Notes under the pieces: generated by a model
What the model was told of the DNA's origin: nothing
The model's database searches: none
Seen by the model: the letters and a program-made list of their open reading frames with translations, nothing else
Origin: Alloactinosynnema sp. L-07
GTDB lineage: Bacteria > Actinomycetota > Actinomycetes > Mycobacteriales > Pseudonocardiaceae
Direction of reading: 5' to 3'
NCBI RefSeq assembly: GCF_900070365.1
Contig: NZ_LN850107.1
Span: 6,758,001 to 6,822,000, forward strand
DNA: 64,000 nucleotides
Translations under genes and position numbers: made by a program
Shown: piece after piece, positions 9,169-17,839 of the stretch
Layout: each line of letters begins with the position of its first letter
Numbering within the stretch: position 1 is the first letter of the stretch

Positions 9169-9999
9169 TCAGACCGCGGGTCGCTCAGCGGTGACGATCA
9201 GGTAGCCCATCTGCTCGAACACCGCGAACGCCTGGTCCCACACCTCGGGCGGCAGGTCGATCTCGGCGAAGCTGAGCCCGGAGTCGGCCACGGACCTGGC
9301 CAGCAGCTCGGTGACCTTGGCCTTGGAGTAGCGGGTGCGGTGGCTGACGTCGATCGCCCCGGTGACCCGCAGGCCCGCGTCGGCGATCAGCTCCCGGTAG
9401 CCGTCGAGGTCGGTCAGCGAGTGGACCATCCAGCCCTTGAGTGTCTCGGCCAGCGCCGCCCGGCCCGCCTCGGTGTCCGGTTCGGTGGCTGAGACATCGC
9501 ACAGCGCCAGCCGCCCGCCCGGACGCAGCACGTCGGCGATCCCGCGCAGGACCGTCCGCCGGTCAGGCATGTGCAGCAGCGACTCCACCGCCCACACCGC
9601 GTCGAACGAGCCAGCGGCGAACGGCAGCGCCATCGCGTCGGCGAACTCGAACCGGACCCGGTCGGCCACGCCCGCCGCGGCCGCCAGCTCGGTCGCGGCG
9701 GCGATGTCCTTGGTACTGACCGAGATCCCGACGATCCGCAGATCCGGCACCGCCCGTGCCAGCCGGACCGCGGGCCGTCCCCGGCCGCAGCCCAGGTCGA
9801 GTACCCGCTCGCCGGGGCGGGCGTCGAGCAGCTCGATCATGTGGTCGGTGAGCCGGTCGGTCGCCTCGGCGAAGCCGCTGTCGTCGTCATCGCCGGTCCA
9901 GTAGGCGAAGTGGATGTTGCCGCCCATCAGCTCGGCGAGCATGTCGCCCTTCTCATCGAAGAAGCGGCCGACATCCGCGGTGGTCAGTTCGGTCTGCAT
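9169..9999 (-). CDS. SAM-dependent methyltransferase
   Basis: The 276-residue class I methyltransferase has the SAM motif [11 protein letters not shown] (about residue 56), post-I acidic region VGISVSTKD, and [12 protein letters not shown] as motif III. The N-terminal signature NIHFAYW followed by an acidic run is typical of the family that includes RebM and other small-molecule O-methyltransferases; some terpenoid C-methyltransferases are related. The ATG at 9999 is chosen over 10029 because GAGGAG lies directly in front of it. In this cluster it probably methylates a hydroxyl of the oxidised terpene, but methylation of a prenyl diphosphate is an alternative. Confidence 0.85.
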   Translation of the reverse strand: MQTELTTADVGRFFDEKGDMLAELMGGNIHFAYWTGDDDDSGFAEATDRLTDHMIELLDARPGERVLDLGCGRGRPAVRLARAVPDLRIVGISVSTKDIAAATELAAAAGVADRVRFEFADAMALPFAAGSFDAVWAVESLLHMPDRRTVLRGIADVLRPGGRLALCDVSATEPDTEAGRAALAETLKGWMVHSLTDLDGYRELIADAGLRVTGAIDVSHRTRYSKAKVTELLARSVADSGLSFAEIDLPPEVWDQAFAVFEQMGYLIVTAERPAV

Positions 10000-10025
10000 G
10001 AAGGCTCCTCGATCGTGGGCGGGAC

Positions 10026-10463
10026 TCACTCGGCCGGGATGATCCCCATCTGGCGCAGCAGGCCGAACATGTCGTAGTAGTCGAAGTGCTCGGTGATCAG
10101 GCCGTGGGCGTCGAAGCGCATGACGCTGACCGCGCGCTGATTGACCGTGCTCCCGTGGATGGCGCCGGGGATATGGGCGAAGTCGCCGGTCAGCGTGCCG
10201 GTGCCGGTCCAGGTCACCGACGCCCGGTCGCCCGCGACGATCGGCTCGCCGATCTCGATGTGCGAGTCCGGGCTGGCGGCCAGCCAGACCCGCAGGAACT
10301 CCGCGATCTCAGCGCGGCCGGTGAACGTTTTGCCGATCGCGACGTCGTGCATGACGGCGTCCTCGGCATAGCACGCGGCGAACGCCTCGACGTCGTAGCT
10401 GTTGAAGGTGTCGAACAGACGGTAGAGAAGTCGTTCGTGGGCAACGGAAGTGTTCGTCGTCAT
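10026..10463 (-). CDS. SnoaL-like (NTF2-fold) protein
   Basis: The 145-residue protein has the SnoaL-like signature: a helix (RLLYRLFDTFNSYDVEAF), then Y-x-EDAVMHD, a GxxEI segment and a final aromatic-rich strand (EHFDYYDMFGLLRQMG). The NTF2 fold includes polyketide cyclases, limonene-1,2-epoxide hydrolase-type enzymes, ketosteroid isomerases and ester cyclases, so it could catalyse a cyclisation, isomerisation or epoxide opening. It is the first gene of the minus-strand arm, with a GGGAGC ribosome site before ATG 10463. No catalytic residues can be assigned with certainty. Confidence 0.75.
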   Translation of the reverse strand: MTTNTSVAHERLLYRLFDTFNSYDVEAFAACYAEDAVMHDVAIGKTFTGRAEIAEFLRVWLAASPDSHIEIGEPIVAGDRASVTWTGTGTLTGDFAHIPGAIHGSTVNQRAVSVMRFDAHGLITEHFDYYDMFGLLRQMGIIPAE

Positions 10464-10561
10464 CACGGCTCCCGTGTGGTGTCGGCTCGTGGCGATCACC
10501 GTCCCACCGTCGGGTGGCCGTGGACAACGGAACCGGGCATGCGCGGACAGTGAGGATGTCC

Positions 10562-10578
10562 TTCCGCATCATGCGGAA
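10562..10578. promoter_or_regulatory. Perfect 17-bp palindrome in the divergent terpenoid promoter
   Basis: TTCCGCAT-C-ATGCGGAA is a perfect inverted repeat of 8 bases around one spacer base, in the 223-base spacer between the two diverging arms of the terpenoid cluster. Such dyads are typical of dimeric repressors or activators. No regulator gene is present within the cluster, so the binder would be encoded elsewhere. The rest of the spacer (10464-10686) holds no convincing gene. Confidence 0.5.
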
Positions 10579-10686
10579 CGCATATTCGGTTCTGGACCTG
10601 CGGAGGTAGCACGAATGGAGATGCTTGCCCGCAACTTGCACGGTCACGCTCGATAGCGGCCACATGACAGGAAGGCTGGTCGAACC

Positions 10687-12105
10687 ATGACGAGCGGCAC
10701 CGTCCACAGTAGCCAGAACCCCCAGCGTCGAGTGGTGAGTGGCGTGCCCACCATCCGCAGACCGCGCCGGATCCCGAACCTCAGTGTGGTGGACCAGATC
10801 GTCGGCGTGCACTCGATCCGCAAGGACCAGGTCGGCTTTCTCTACAAGGTGATCCAGGAGTACGGCGACATCGCCTGGGTGCGGGTGCTGGGCATCAAGA
10901 TGGCGATGGTCAACCATCCCGACTTCTTCGAGCACATCCTCGTGCGCAACCACGAGAACTACACCAAGAACACCTTCCTCTTCCGCGCGGTGGAGCCGAT
11001 CCTGCGCGGCGGGCTCATCGGCAACGTCGGCGGCGAGCCGTGGCGGCGGCAGCGGCGGATCATGCAGCCCTCGTTCCACCGGCCGCAGGTCGCGGGCTTC
11101 GCCGAGAACATGACCGAGGAGACCTCCCGCATGCTGCGGCAGTGGGACACCAAGTACCAGCCGGGCGACGTGGTCAACGTCAGCACCGAACTCGGACAGC
11201 TGGCGATGCGGATCGTGTTCCGCTCGCTGTTCGGCGCCGACATCGGCGACCGCGGCAAGTCCATTGAGGACATGTTCCTGGAGGCCAACCAGATCGTCGG
11301 CGGCTTCTTCCGCTTCCCGTTCCCGCCGATCAACTGGCCCACTCCGGGACACCTGCGGCTGAAGAAGATCATCAGGACGATGGACGGCTATGTCACCGAC
11401 GTCATCGACAGCCGCGTCGACAGCGACGAGCAGCACCACGACCTGCTCAACGCGCTGCTCAACGCCGTCGACCACGACGGCACCGGGATGTCCCCGTTGC
11501 AGTTGCACCGCGAGGTCCTCAACCTGATCATCGGCGGGTACGAGACAACCAGCAACACCGTGTCGTGGCTGATGTACATGGTCGGCCAGCACCCGGAGGT
11601 ACAGGCGAAGCTGCACGCCGAGGTCGACTCGGTGCTCGGCGGCCGGGTGCCCGGGTTCGACGACGTGCTGAAGCTGACCTACACCCGCCAGGTCGTCGAC
11701 GAGACGCTGCGGCTCTACACCCCCGCGTGGCAGACGATGCGGTCCTCGGTCGAGGAGGACGAGATCCGCGGCTACCGCATCCCGGCCAAGGCCGACCTGT
11801 ACCTCAACATGTTCACCCTGCACCGCCACCGCGACTACTGGACCGACCCGGACACCTTCGACCCGGACCGGTTCCTGCCCGCCGAGGTCGCCAAACGGCC
11901 GCGGCACGCCTACATCCCGTTCGCCAGCGGTCCCCGCAACTGCATCGGCAAGCACTTCGCGCTGACCGAGCTGGTCATCATCCTGGCCATGATCACCCAG
12001 GCCTACCGGGTCGTGATCCCGGAGCGGCTGCGCGACGTCCAGGTCGAGCCGCTGATCACGCTGCACCCCAAGGGCGGCGTGCACCTGCGGATGGACCGGC
12101 GGTGA
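10687..12105 (+). CDS. Cytochrome P450, CYP4/CYP102-like (terpene oxygenase type)
   Basis: The 472-residue P450 has the haem motif FASGPRNCIGKHFA in the eukaryote-like FxxGxRxCIG form, an intact I-helix GGYETTS with the catalytic Thr, the ExxR motif DETLRLY and the PERF-like segment DPDRFLP. The C helix carries WRRQRRIMQPSF. This type is the usual partner of actinomycete terpene synthases, as in pentalenene oxygenase. It overlaps the terpene synthase gene by 4 bases (GTGA), so co-expression is assured. It probably performs the first, possibly multistep, oxidation of the terpene. Confidence 0.9.
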   Translation: MTSGTVHSSQNPQRRVVSGVPTIRRPRRIPNLSVVDQIVGVHSIRKDQVGFLYKVIQEYGDIAWVRVLGIKMAMVNHPDFFEHILVRNHENYTKNTFLFRAVEPILRGGLIGNVGGEPWRRQRRIMQPSFHRPQVAGFAENMTEETSRMLRQWDTKYQPGDVVNVSTELGQLAMRIVFRSLFGADIGDRGKSIEDMFLEANQIVGGFFRFPFPPINWPTPGHLRLKKIIRTMDGYVTDVIDSRVDSDEQHHDLLNALLNAVDHDGTGMSPLQLHREVLNLIIGGYETTSNTVSWLMYMVGQHPEVQAKLHAEVDSVLGGRVPGFDDVLKLTYTRQVVDETLRLYTPAWQTMRSSVEEDEIRGYRIPAKADLYLNMFTLHRHRDYWTDPDTFDPDRFLPAEVAKRPRHAYIPFASGPRNCIGKHFALTELVIILAMITQAYRVVIPERLRDVQVEPLITLHPKGGVHLRMDRR

Positions 12106-13103
12106 CCCGGGAGCAGGCCCGGCTGTGGTCGGTGTTCGAGGCGATCGCGCCGCGGGTCAACCCGCACGCCGCCACGGCGATCGCCCAGCTCGACCGGTGG
12201 GTGGCCGAGCAGGGGCTGGTGGTGCGCCCCCGGGCACGGGAGCGCTTCGCGCAGGCGGACTTCGGCTGGTTCGCCGCGGTGACCTACCCGACCGCCGACG
12301 CCGACACCCTGGCACTGGTCGCCGACTGGTTCGCCTGGCTGTTCCTGCTCGACGACCAGCTCGACGACGGGCTGCTGGGCCGTGACCCGGAGCGCACGGC
12401 CGAGTTCATGGGCGAGATGTTCGGTGTGCTCAACGGCCTTCCACCCACTCCCGGTGCCCCGACGATCATCACCGCGCTCGCCGACCTTTGGCGCCGCAGC
12501 GCGGAAAGCGCGTCGGACACTTGGCGGCGCAGGTTCGTGGACCATGTCATCGCGGGCGGCCTGGCGGCGCGGTGGGAATCGGATAACCGTTGCGGAGGAG
12601 TCGTTCCGGCGGTCGAGTCCTATGTGGACAAGCGGCCGCACACCGGGGCGGTCTATGTCTGCATGGACCTGATCGAGCTGGCCGAACGGATCGACATACC
12701 CGCCGAGGTCTACGACAGCGAACCGTTCGCGGCGGCACTGCGCGCCGCGTGCGATGTCGTGGGCTGGGTCAACGACCTGTACTCGCTGGACAAGGAGACC
12801 TCGATGGGGGAGTACCACAACCTCGTCTCGGTGACCGCCCACGAACGCGGCCTGGACATGGCTGAGGCGGCGGCGGTCGCGACCGAGCGCACCAGCGACC
12901 GGGTCCTGGAGTTCCTTCGCCTGGAGCGGCTCGCCGAGCGGGCTTGGCCGACGGCCGACGTGCGCGCGTACCTCGACGGAATGCGGTCCTGGATGCGCGG
13001 CAACCTCGACTGGTCGGCCACCACCCGCCGCTACCGCGACGCCGCCACCGACTACCTGGAGCGCGGGCTGGTCGAGTCGATCGGGACGGGGGAGACCCGA
13101 TGA
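12102..13103 (+). CDS. Class I terpene synthase (cyclase)
   Basis: The 333-residue enzyme ionises a linear prenyl diphosphate and cyclises it. The Asp-rich metal motif is DDQLDD (about residue 83), the NSE triad is NDLYSLDKE (about residue 227), a pyrophosphate-sensing Arg lies near RPHTG, and an RY pair (RRYRD) lies near the C-terminus: every element of a bacterial class I cyclase. The GTG start overlaps the P450 stop (GTGA), which excludes the much longer open frame upstream. The neighbouring synthase suggests FPP or GGPP as substrate; the product is not predictable from sequence alone. Confidence 0.93.
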   Translation: MTREQARLWSVFEAIAPRVNPHAATAIAQLDRWVAEQGLVVRPRARERFAQADFGWFAAVTYPTADADTLALVADWFAWLFLLDDQLDDGLLGRDPERTAEFMGEMFGVLNGLPPTPGAPTIITALADLWRRSAESASDTWRRRFVDHVIAGGLAARWESDNRCGGVVPAVESYVDKRPHTGAVYVCMDLIELAERIDIPAEVYDSEPFAAALRAACDVVGWVNDLYSLDKETSMGEYHNLVSVTAHERGLDMAEAAAVATERTSDRVLEFLRLERLAERAWPTADVRAYLDGMRSWMRGNLDWSATTRRYRDAATDYLERGLVESIGTGETR

Positions 13104-14110
13104 CCGTCCCAGCCGCCGCACCCGCGCTCGGCACCCACCCCGGCGTCGCGATGGCCCGGCACCTGACCACACCCGCGCTGGTCGCCGCGATCGACCGACT
13201 CGGCGGCAGGCTCACCGAGGTCTGTGGCTACCAACTGGGTATCCGCGACGAACACGGCAGGCACACGGCGACCGTCGGCGGCAAGCTCCTGCGGCCCGCG
13301 TTCACACTCCTGAGCGCCGTCGCCGCGGGCGGCGCCCCCCGCGCCGCGGTCCCGGCCGCCGTCGCGATCGAACTGCTGCACAACGCCTCCCTGGTGCACG
13401 ACGACATCATGGACGGCGACCGCACCCGCCGCGGCCGCCCGACCGTCTGGGCCCACTACGGCGTCCCCCTGGCGATCCTGGCCGGGGACGCGCTCATCGC
13501 CCTGGGGTTCGAGGTTCTCGCCGAGACGGGTTCGTCGGTCACTCCTTTGGCCCGGACGCTGCGTCTGTTGGCACTGGGCCAGGACAGCGACCTCGACTTC
13601 GAGACCCGGCGGTCGGTGAGCCCATCGGAGTGCTTGGCGATGCTGACCGGAAAGACGGGAGTGCTGCTGGGTTGCGCCTGCGCGCTTGGTGCCGCTTCCG
13701 CGGGTGCCCCGGCCGAGTGGGTCGAACGGTTCGATCGGTGGGGAACTCACCTCGGGGTCGCGTTTCAGCTGGTGGACGACCTCCTGGGCATCTGGGGCGA
13801 TCCGGCGGTGACCGGCAAACCTGTCGGCGCGGACCTGCTTTCGCGCAAGAAGAGCGCGCCTGTGGTCGCGGCGCTGGCGGCTGACATGGGACTGGCCCAG
13901 CTCTACGCCCGCCCCGGCGACTGGGACGCGCGGGAGGTCGCGCGGGTCACCGGGCTGATCGAGCGGACGGGCGCCCGCGAGTGGGTACGGGCGGAGATCG
14001 ACCGCCGAACCGAGTTGGCGTGGGCGGAACTGGCCGGCCTCGACCTGGACCCGTCCGCCCGCCGCGACCTGCGCACCCTCACCACCGCCCTGGCGATCCG
14101 AGACCACTAG
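13100..14110 (+). CDS. Polyprenyl (FPP/GGPP) diphosphate synthase
   Basis: The 336-residue trans-prenyltransferase has the first Asp-rich motif DDIMD followed by RTRRGRPT (about residue 101) and the second motif DDLLGIWGD followed by TGKPVGADLLSRKKS (about residue 230). The residues four and five positions before the first motif are small (Ser, Ala) rather than aromatic, which in related enzymes favours products longer than FPP, so GGPP is the best guess. It is last in the plus-strand arm (ATGA overlap) and would feed the terpene synthase. Confidence 0.9.
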   Translation: MTVPAAAPALGTHPGVAMARHLTTPALVAAIDRLGGRLTEVCGYQLGIRDEHGRHTATVGGKLLRPAFTLLSAVAAGGAPRAAVPAAVAIELLHNASLVHDDIMDGDRTRRGRPTVWAHYGVPLAILAGDALIALGFEVLAETGSSVTPLARTLRLLALGQDSDLDFETRRSVSPSECLAMLTGKTGVLLGCACALGAASAGAPAEWVERFDRWGTHLGVAFQLVDDLLGIWGDPAVTGKPVGADLLSRKKSAPVVAALAADMGLAQLYARPGDWDAREVARVTGLIERTGAREWVRAEIDRRTELAWAELAGLDLDPSARRDLRTLTTALAIRDH

Positions 14111-14200
14111 GTAGTTCTACGCGTTTGCGTGACCAACCGGCTCCGAAGCGTATTCGGCTGCGTCATACTCCTCGACGGGTTCACCAACCTTGGGGGAGAC

Positions 14201-14491
14201 ATGCCAGACGACCGGCTCGACCGGAACTTCCGCACCGACCTGGACCAACTCGCGGGCGTGGCTGATCGGACCCTGCCCGCTCTCGGCGACCAGATCCAAC
14301 TCCAGCTCGCCGCGCACAACAAGTTCGACGGCGTGACCCCGCCGAGTCACTTCCCCGGTGTCGAGGCCGCGTTCTACGGGCTCAACGACGTGCTGAAGGA
14401 GCGGCTGAAGCGGGCGTGCACGGTGATCGAGGCGACCGGTGAGGCCGTTCACGACATCGCGAATCTCTACAAGCGCGCCGACGGGCAGTGA
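14201..14491 (+). CDS. Small WXG100/EspC-like protein
   Basis: The predicted 96-residue protein is helical, without signal peptide or membrane segment, and has two long amphipathic helices separated by a Pro-rich turn (about residues 38-46). That is the size and shape of WXG100/EspC-type secretion targets, although no WXG triplet is visible. ATG 14201 has a strong GGGGGAG site. The next gene begins 6 bases downstream and encodes a larger WXG-like protein, as for paired type VII substrates. The assignment rests on shape and context. Confidence 0.5.
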   Translation: MPDDRLDRNFRTDLDQLAGVADRTLPALGDQIQLQLAAHNKFDGVTPPSHFPGVEAAFYGLNDVLKERLKRACTVIEATGEAVHDIANLYKRADGQ

Positions 14492-14497
14492 CCGCGG

Positions 14498-15499
14498 ATG
14501 ACTGAGCAAAGTCAGTGGCCGGACGACAACCTGATCGCCGACCTGATCTATCGCCTGCGGTCCGAGTACGCCGCGCTGCTCACCCACGAGATGATGGATC
14601 CGGATTGTGATCTGTCCGGTTTCCCGGGTTCGCCGATGGACATCGACACCAAGGTGTGGATCGAGATCACCGACTATCTGGTGTTGTCCCCACCCAAGAT
14701 CTGGGACGCGTTCAACAGCTTTGTGGTCGCCGGGGGCGAGCACCACAATACGACGATCGAAGGACTTCTCGGCGAGATCGGGGCATCGCTGTCGGAGTGG
14801 GATGGTCCGGCCGCGGAGGCTTTCGGTGTGCACCTCTCGAACATCAGAGGATTCCTCGACGGTCAGCGCCGTCACCTGGACCAACTGCTGATCGGCTACG
14901 CGTCGGCGTACAAACTCGCGGTCCTGGCGCGGGAAAGCTGGAAGTCCTTGGTCGAGGAATGGATCGAGGTTTCCCGGCAGTACCGACTGGACGACGACGA
15001 ACGGCGGCGCGCCGTGCGGATGAAGGTCGCCGCGGGGATCCTCGCCGCGGTCGCGGGGGCGGCCACCGGCGGGACTGTCCTCGCAGCGGGTATCGGGGCG
15101 ATGGGGGCGTTGACCGGTGCGGCCGCCGAGGAGATCACCGCTGATCTCGGTGGTGACACCGGTTCGGACGTCTGGCAGTCGTATGAACGCGCCTATCAGC
15201 GGCTCGCTGAATCCAACTTGGGTGAGATCGAGACAATCAGGAAGTTTGTTCAGGCCCAGTGCGACGAGATCACGGCCGAATCCGTGCCTATGTATGAACC
15301 ACTGCCTTCCTCGACCGACGTGGACAGCCCCGACTTTCGGTATGAGCGATTCTTTCACCAGGATCGGGAGGACGGGTTCTCCCGCGATGTCGCCGCCGAA
15401 CGGACCAAGTACGTGGCTGAGAAGGGTAAGTCAGGCTTTCGGTCCGATGGGCCGATCGCGTTGGCACTCAACGGCCGGGATGAGGTTGAAGATGCGTAG
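14498..15499 (+). CDS. WXG/PPE-like type VII secretion-associated protein
   Basis: The protein has 333 residues. A central helical region contains LSEWDGPAAEAF, close to the WxG-type turn of WXG100/PPE/EspB proteins, flanked by long helices. A hydrophobic Ala/Gly-rich stretch follows near residues 172-215, then an acidic soluble tail. No N-terminal signal peptide is present. It partners the small helical protein just upstream and is followed by two lipoproteins, so the four genes look like one envelope or secretion module. No catalytic motif is seen; a toxin role for the C-terminal part is only a possibility. Confidence 0.5.
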   Translation: MTEQSQWPDDNLIADLIYRLRSEYAALLTHEMMDPDCDLSGFPGSPMDIDTKVWIEITDYLVLSPPKIWDAFNSFVVAGGEHHNTTIEGLLGEIGASLSEWDGPAAEAFGVHLSNIRGFLDGQRRHLDQLLIGYASAYKLAVLARESWKSLVEEWIEVSRQYRLDDDERRRAVRMKVAAGILAAVAGAATGGTVLAAGIGAMGALTGAAAEEITADLGGDTGSDVWQSYERAYQRLAESNLGEIETIRKFVQAQCDEITAESVPMYEPLPSSTDVDSPDFRYERFFHQDREDGFSRDVAAERTKYVAEKGKSGFRSDGPIALALNGRDEVEDA

Positions 15500-16103
15500 G
15501 CGAGCACTGGTGGCTCTGGCCGCCGTCGTGGTGAGTGGTTGCTCAGGCGATCCCATCGACTCTCCAACGCCGGTCCCCACCACGCCATCGGCGGCGGTGA
15601 CCGCACCACAGGCCCCGCCCACGGTTCGGGAGGCGGTTAGCCTGGGCACCTGGTGGAAGGATCCGTGCGGGTTGATCAGGGACTGGGCCTTGGCCGACCA
15701 GGGATTCGGGTGGGACACCAAGGGCAAGCCACTGCAGGCTGATGGAGCGCCTGCCTGCGGTTGGACGGCTGAATCGTCCGCGGACAAGGGCACGGTCAGC
15801 CTTGAGGTCGTCACGTACGCCGATCGGAGCCCGCTGGTGGCCGCCTATGGCGCGAGCCTTCCTGGATTCCAGCCCGTGGGGCGGGTGGACGCCAATCTGC
15901 CGGTGGCGTACTTCGAGCCACGGGCAGGAGCGTGTTCGTTCGTCGTCGGACTGTCGGAGAGTCAGGGGATCAAGGTGACGCTCACCCGATCTCGCCCGCT
16001 GGAGGGCGACGGGCCGCGGACTCGGTGCGCGGTGGGCCACTCGGCGATGCTGGCCGCTGTCGGCGTCATCCGCAGCCCGGACGCCGTTCCACCGCCCGCG
16101 TAG
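15492..16103 (+). CDS. DUF3558-type lipoprotein
   Basis: The 203-residue lipoprotein has the lipobox VVSGC (Cys about residue 17) and a Pro/Thr/Ala-rich spacer, followed by a compact domain with conserved DPCGL (about residue 56), a Cys near CGW and a Cys near GACSF. This is the DUF3558 pattern common in Pseudonocardiaceae. The ATG lies inside the end of the upstream gene (8-base overlap). It should be anchored to the outer face of the membrane; its biochemical role is unknown. Confidence 0.75.
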   Translation: MRRRALVALAAVVVSGCSGDPIDSPTPVPTTPSAAVTAPQAPPTVREAVSLGTWWKDPCGLIRDWALADQGFGWDTKGKPLQADGAPACGWTAESSADKGTVSLEVVTYADRSPLVAAYGASLPGFQPVGRVDANLPVAYFEPRAGACSFVVGLSESQGIKVTLTRSRPLEGDGPRTRCAVGHSAMLAAVGVIRSPDAVPPPA

Positions 16104-16109
16104 GGGAAC

Positions 16110-16736
16110 GTGGTGGACGTGATGTCTAGGGCATTGACGGTGTGTCTCGTATTGGCGCTCGGTGTCACTGCGGGCTGTGTGAAGGAACCGTCTGAGCGGC
16201 CTTCGGTGCCGGCATCGACCGCGCCCACGACTACATCTACATCGTTGGTGGTTCCCACAGTCGAGAAGCCGATCAGTCTTGGTGATCTGTGGAAACGCCC
16301 GTGCTTCCTGATTCCGGTGTGGGCGCTCGAGGACTTCGGCATCGACCAGGAAATCAAGGGGAAGCCGTTCCAGAGCGGACCCGGGCACGGGTGCGCATGG
16401 TCGGCCCCAGGACAGGGTGACGAGACCACCGGTTTCGAAGTCGTCGCGTACCCGGACTTCGACATCCTCCGCGACACCTACGAGAACGCGTCCAAGCGCG
16501 CGGTCATGTTCGAGCCGACCGGTACTCGCCACTTTCCTGCCGCTTATCTTGTGGAGAACGACACCAGTTGCACGTACGTCATCGCGTTCTCGAACACCCA
16601 GGGCGTGAAAGTGACTCGCACTCAGCAGCGGCCCTACACACACGAAGGTCCCAAGGAACGCTGCGAGCATCCGGGCCAGGCGGCCTTCGAGATCGAAAGC
16701 GTGATCAGGCATCCGGGCGCCTATCCGACGTCGTAG
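16110..16736 (+). CDS. DUF3558-type lipoprotein, paralogue of the upstream gene
   Basis: The 208-residue lipoprotein has the lipobox VTAGC, a Thr/Ser/Pro-rich linker, then RPCFLI, HGCAWS and TSCTYVIAFSNTQGVKVT, which align with the same Cys-containing positions of the preceding lipoprotein. The two clearly arose by duplication, although they have diverged widely. The start could be GTG 16110 or ATG 16122; an AGGGGAA site precedes both. A strong terminator directly follows. Confidence 0.72.
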   Translation: MVDVMSRALTVCLVLALGVTAGCVKEPSERPSVPASTAPTTTSTSLVVPTVEKPISLGDLWKRPCFLIPVWALEDFGIDQEIKGKPFQSGPGHGCAWSAPGQGDETTGFEVVAYPDFDILRDTYENASKRAVMFEPTGTRHFPAAYLVENDTSCTYVIAFSNTQGVKVTRTQQRPYTHEGPKERCEHPGQAAFEIESVIRHPGAYPTS

Positions 16737-16742
16737 GCGACA

Positions 16743-16775
16743 AAAGGTGGGCGGACCCCGCGTCCGCCCACCTTT
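16743..16775. terminator. Bidirectional terminator between lipoprotein and trpS genes
   Basis: A perfect 14-base stem (16743-16756 with 16762-16775) and a 5-base loop lie between two convergent genes. The stem begins AAAGG and ends CCTTT, so it gives a U-ending hairpin in both directions. Confidence 0.85.
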
Positions 16776-16778
16776 GCC

Positions 16779-17753
16779 TCAGGCCACCCCGGCCAACCGC
16801 AGCGCCGATGACAGCCGGTGGGCGCCGCGTTCGGTGGCTCGGTGGGCGCCTGCCTTGCGGATTCGGTCGAGTTCGGCCGGATCCGCGAGCAACGACTGGG
16901 CACCCTCTCGGATCGGACGCAACTCCTCGACCACCGCCTCCGCCGTCGCCGACTTCAGGGCTCCATAGGTCGGGTACTGGGTCGCCAAGTCGGCGGGTGC
17001 GACGTCCGTGCAGGCGGACAGGATCTCCAGCAGGTTGGCCAGGCCGGGCTGTTCGGTCGGCCGGTACTCCATCCTCTCCACACTGTCGGTGACGGCTCGC
17101 TTGATCTTGCGGTGGATCAGGTCCGCGGTGTCGAGGATGAACACGACGCCCACTGAGTCCTGTGTGGACTTCGACATCTTGCGGCTGGGGTCGACCAGGT
17201 CGCGGACGCGGGCCGCGGTGGGCGGCATCACCGCGGTCGGGACGGTGAAGACCTCGCCGTAGGTCTGGTTGAAGCGGCGGGCCAGGGTTCGGGCGAGTTC
17301 GACGTGTTGGGACTGGTCGTCGCCGACGGGGACCTCGGCGGCGCCCTGGAGGAGGATGTCGGCGGCCATCAGGACCGGGTAGGTCAGCAGGCCGAGGCGG
17401 ACGGTGCCGACCGGTTCGCCCGTGCCCGACTTCTGTTTGAACTGGGTCATCCTGGCGGCCTCGCCGTAGGAGCAAGCGCACTCCAGGATCCAGCTCAGCG
17501 CGCCCAGTTCGCGGACCAGGTCGGACTGCACGAAGACCTGGTCGGGCTCGATCCCGGCGGCGACGAGGACCGCGAGGAGTTCGCGTGACAGCACCCGCAG
17601 GCGGGCCGGGTTGTAGGACACCGTCATCGCGTGCAGGTCGCTGACGAAGTACAGGTCGCCGGGGCGGCCCTGGTTCGCCCAGCGGCGGATGGCGCCCAGG
17701 TGGTTGCCCAGGTGGGCGTGGCCGGACGGGGTGATGGCGGACAGGCGGGTCAT
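16779..17753 (-). CDS. trpS: Tryptophanyl-tRNA synthetase
   Basis: This 324-residue class Ic synthetase charges tRNA-Trp. The HIGH-type motif appears as GHAHLGNHLGA at the N-terminus and the KMSKS loop as DPSRKMSKSTQDS. Other TrpRS landmarks are the ATP/Trp pocket around DLHAMT and GDDQSQHVELAR. ATG 17753 is chosen because GAGGAG sits in front of it; the frame is open upstream but overlaps a leader peptide. The gene is preceded by a Trp-Trp leader peptide and a terminator, so its expression should rise when charged tRNA-Trp is scarce, as described for the auxiliary indolmycin-resistant TrpRS of Streptomyces. Confidence 0.95.
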   Translation of the reverse strand: MTRLSAITPSGHAHLGNHLGAIRRWANQGRPGDLYFVSDLHAMTVSYNPARLRVLSRELLAVLVAAGIEPDQVFVQSDLVRELGALSWILECACSYGEAARMTQFKQKSGTGEPVGTVRLGLLTYPVLMAADILLQGAAEVPVGDDQSQHVELARTLARRFNQTYGEVFTVPTAVMPPTAARVRDLVDPSRKMSKSTQDSVGVVFILDTADLIHRKIKRAVTDSVERMEYRPTEQPGLANLLEILSACTDVAPADLATQYPTYGALKSATAEAVVEELRPIREGAQSLLADPAELDRIRKAGAHRATERGAHRLSSALRLAGVA

Positions 17754-17790
17754 CCAGGTCTCCTCGGGGTGCGCACCCGACCGGATGACC

Positions 17791-17817
17791 GAAAAAGGCC
17801 GCCCGATCGGGCGGCCT
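17791..17817 (-). terminator. trpS attenuator terminator
   Basis: Read on the minus strand, AGGCCGCCC-GATC-GGGCGGCCT is a perfect 9-base stem followed by five T residues (17796 down to 17792). It lies between the leader peptide and the trpS start, the arrangement of a ribosome-mediated attenuator. Confidence 0.85.
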
Positions 17818-17839
17818 CGTCGTTGAATCAACGCACGGG

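Noticed and set aside
10450..10656. Plus-strand 68-codon frame in the terpenoid promoter region
   Set aside because: It overlaps the SnoaL-like start and the operator, lacks a ribosome site and has no coding bias.
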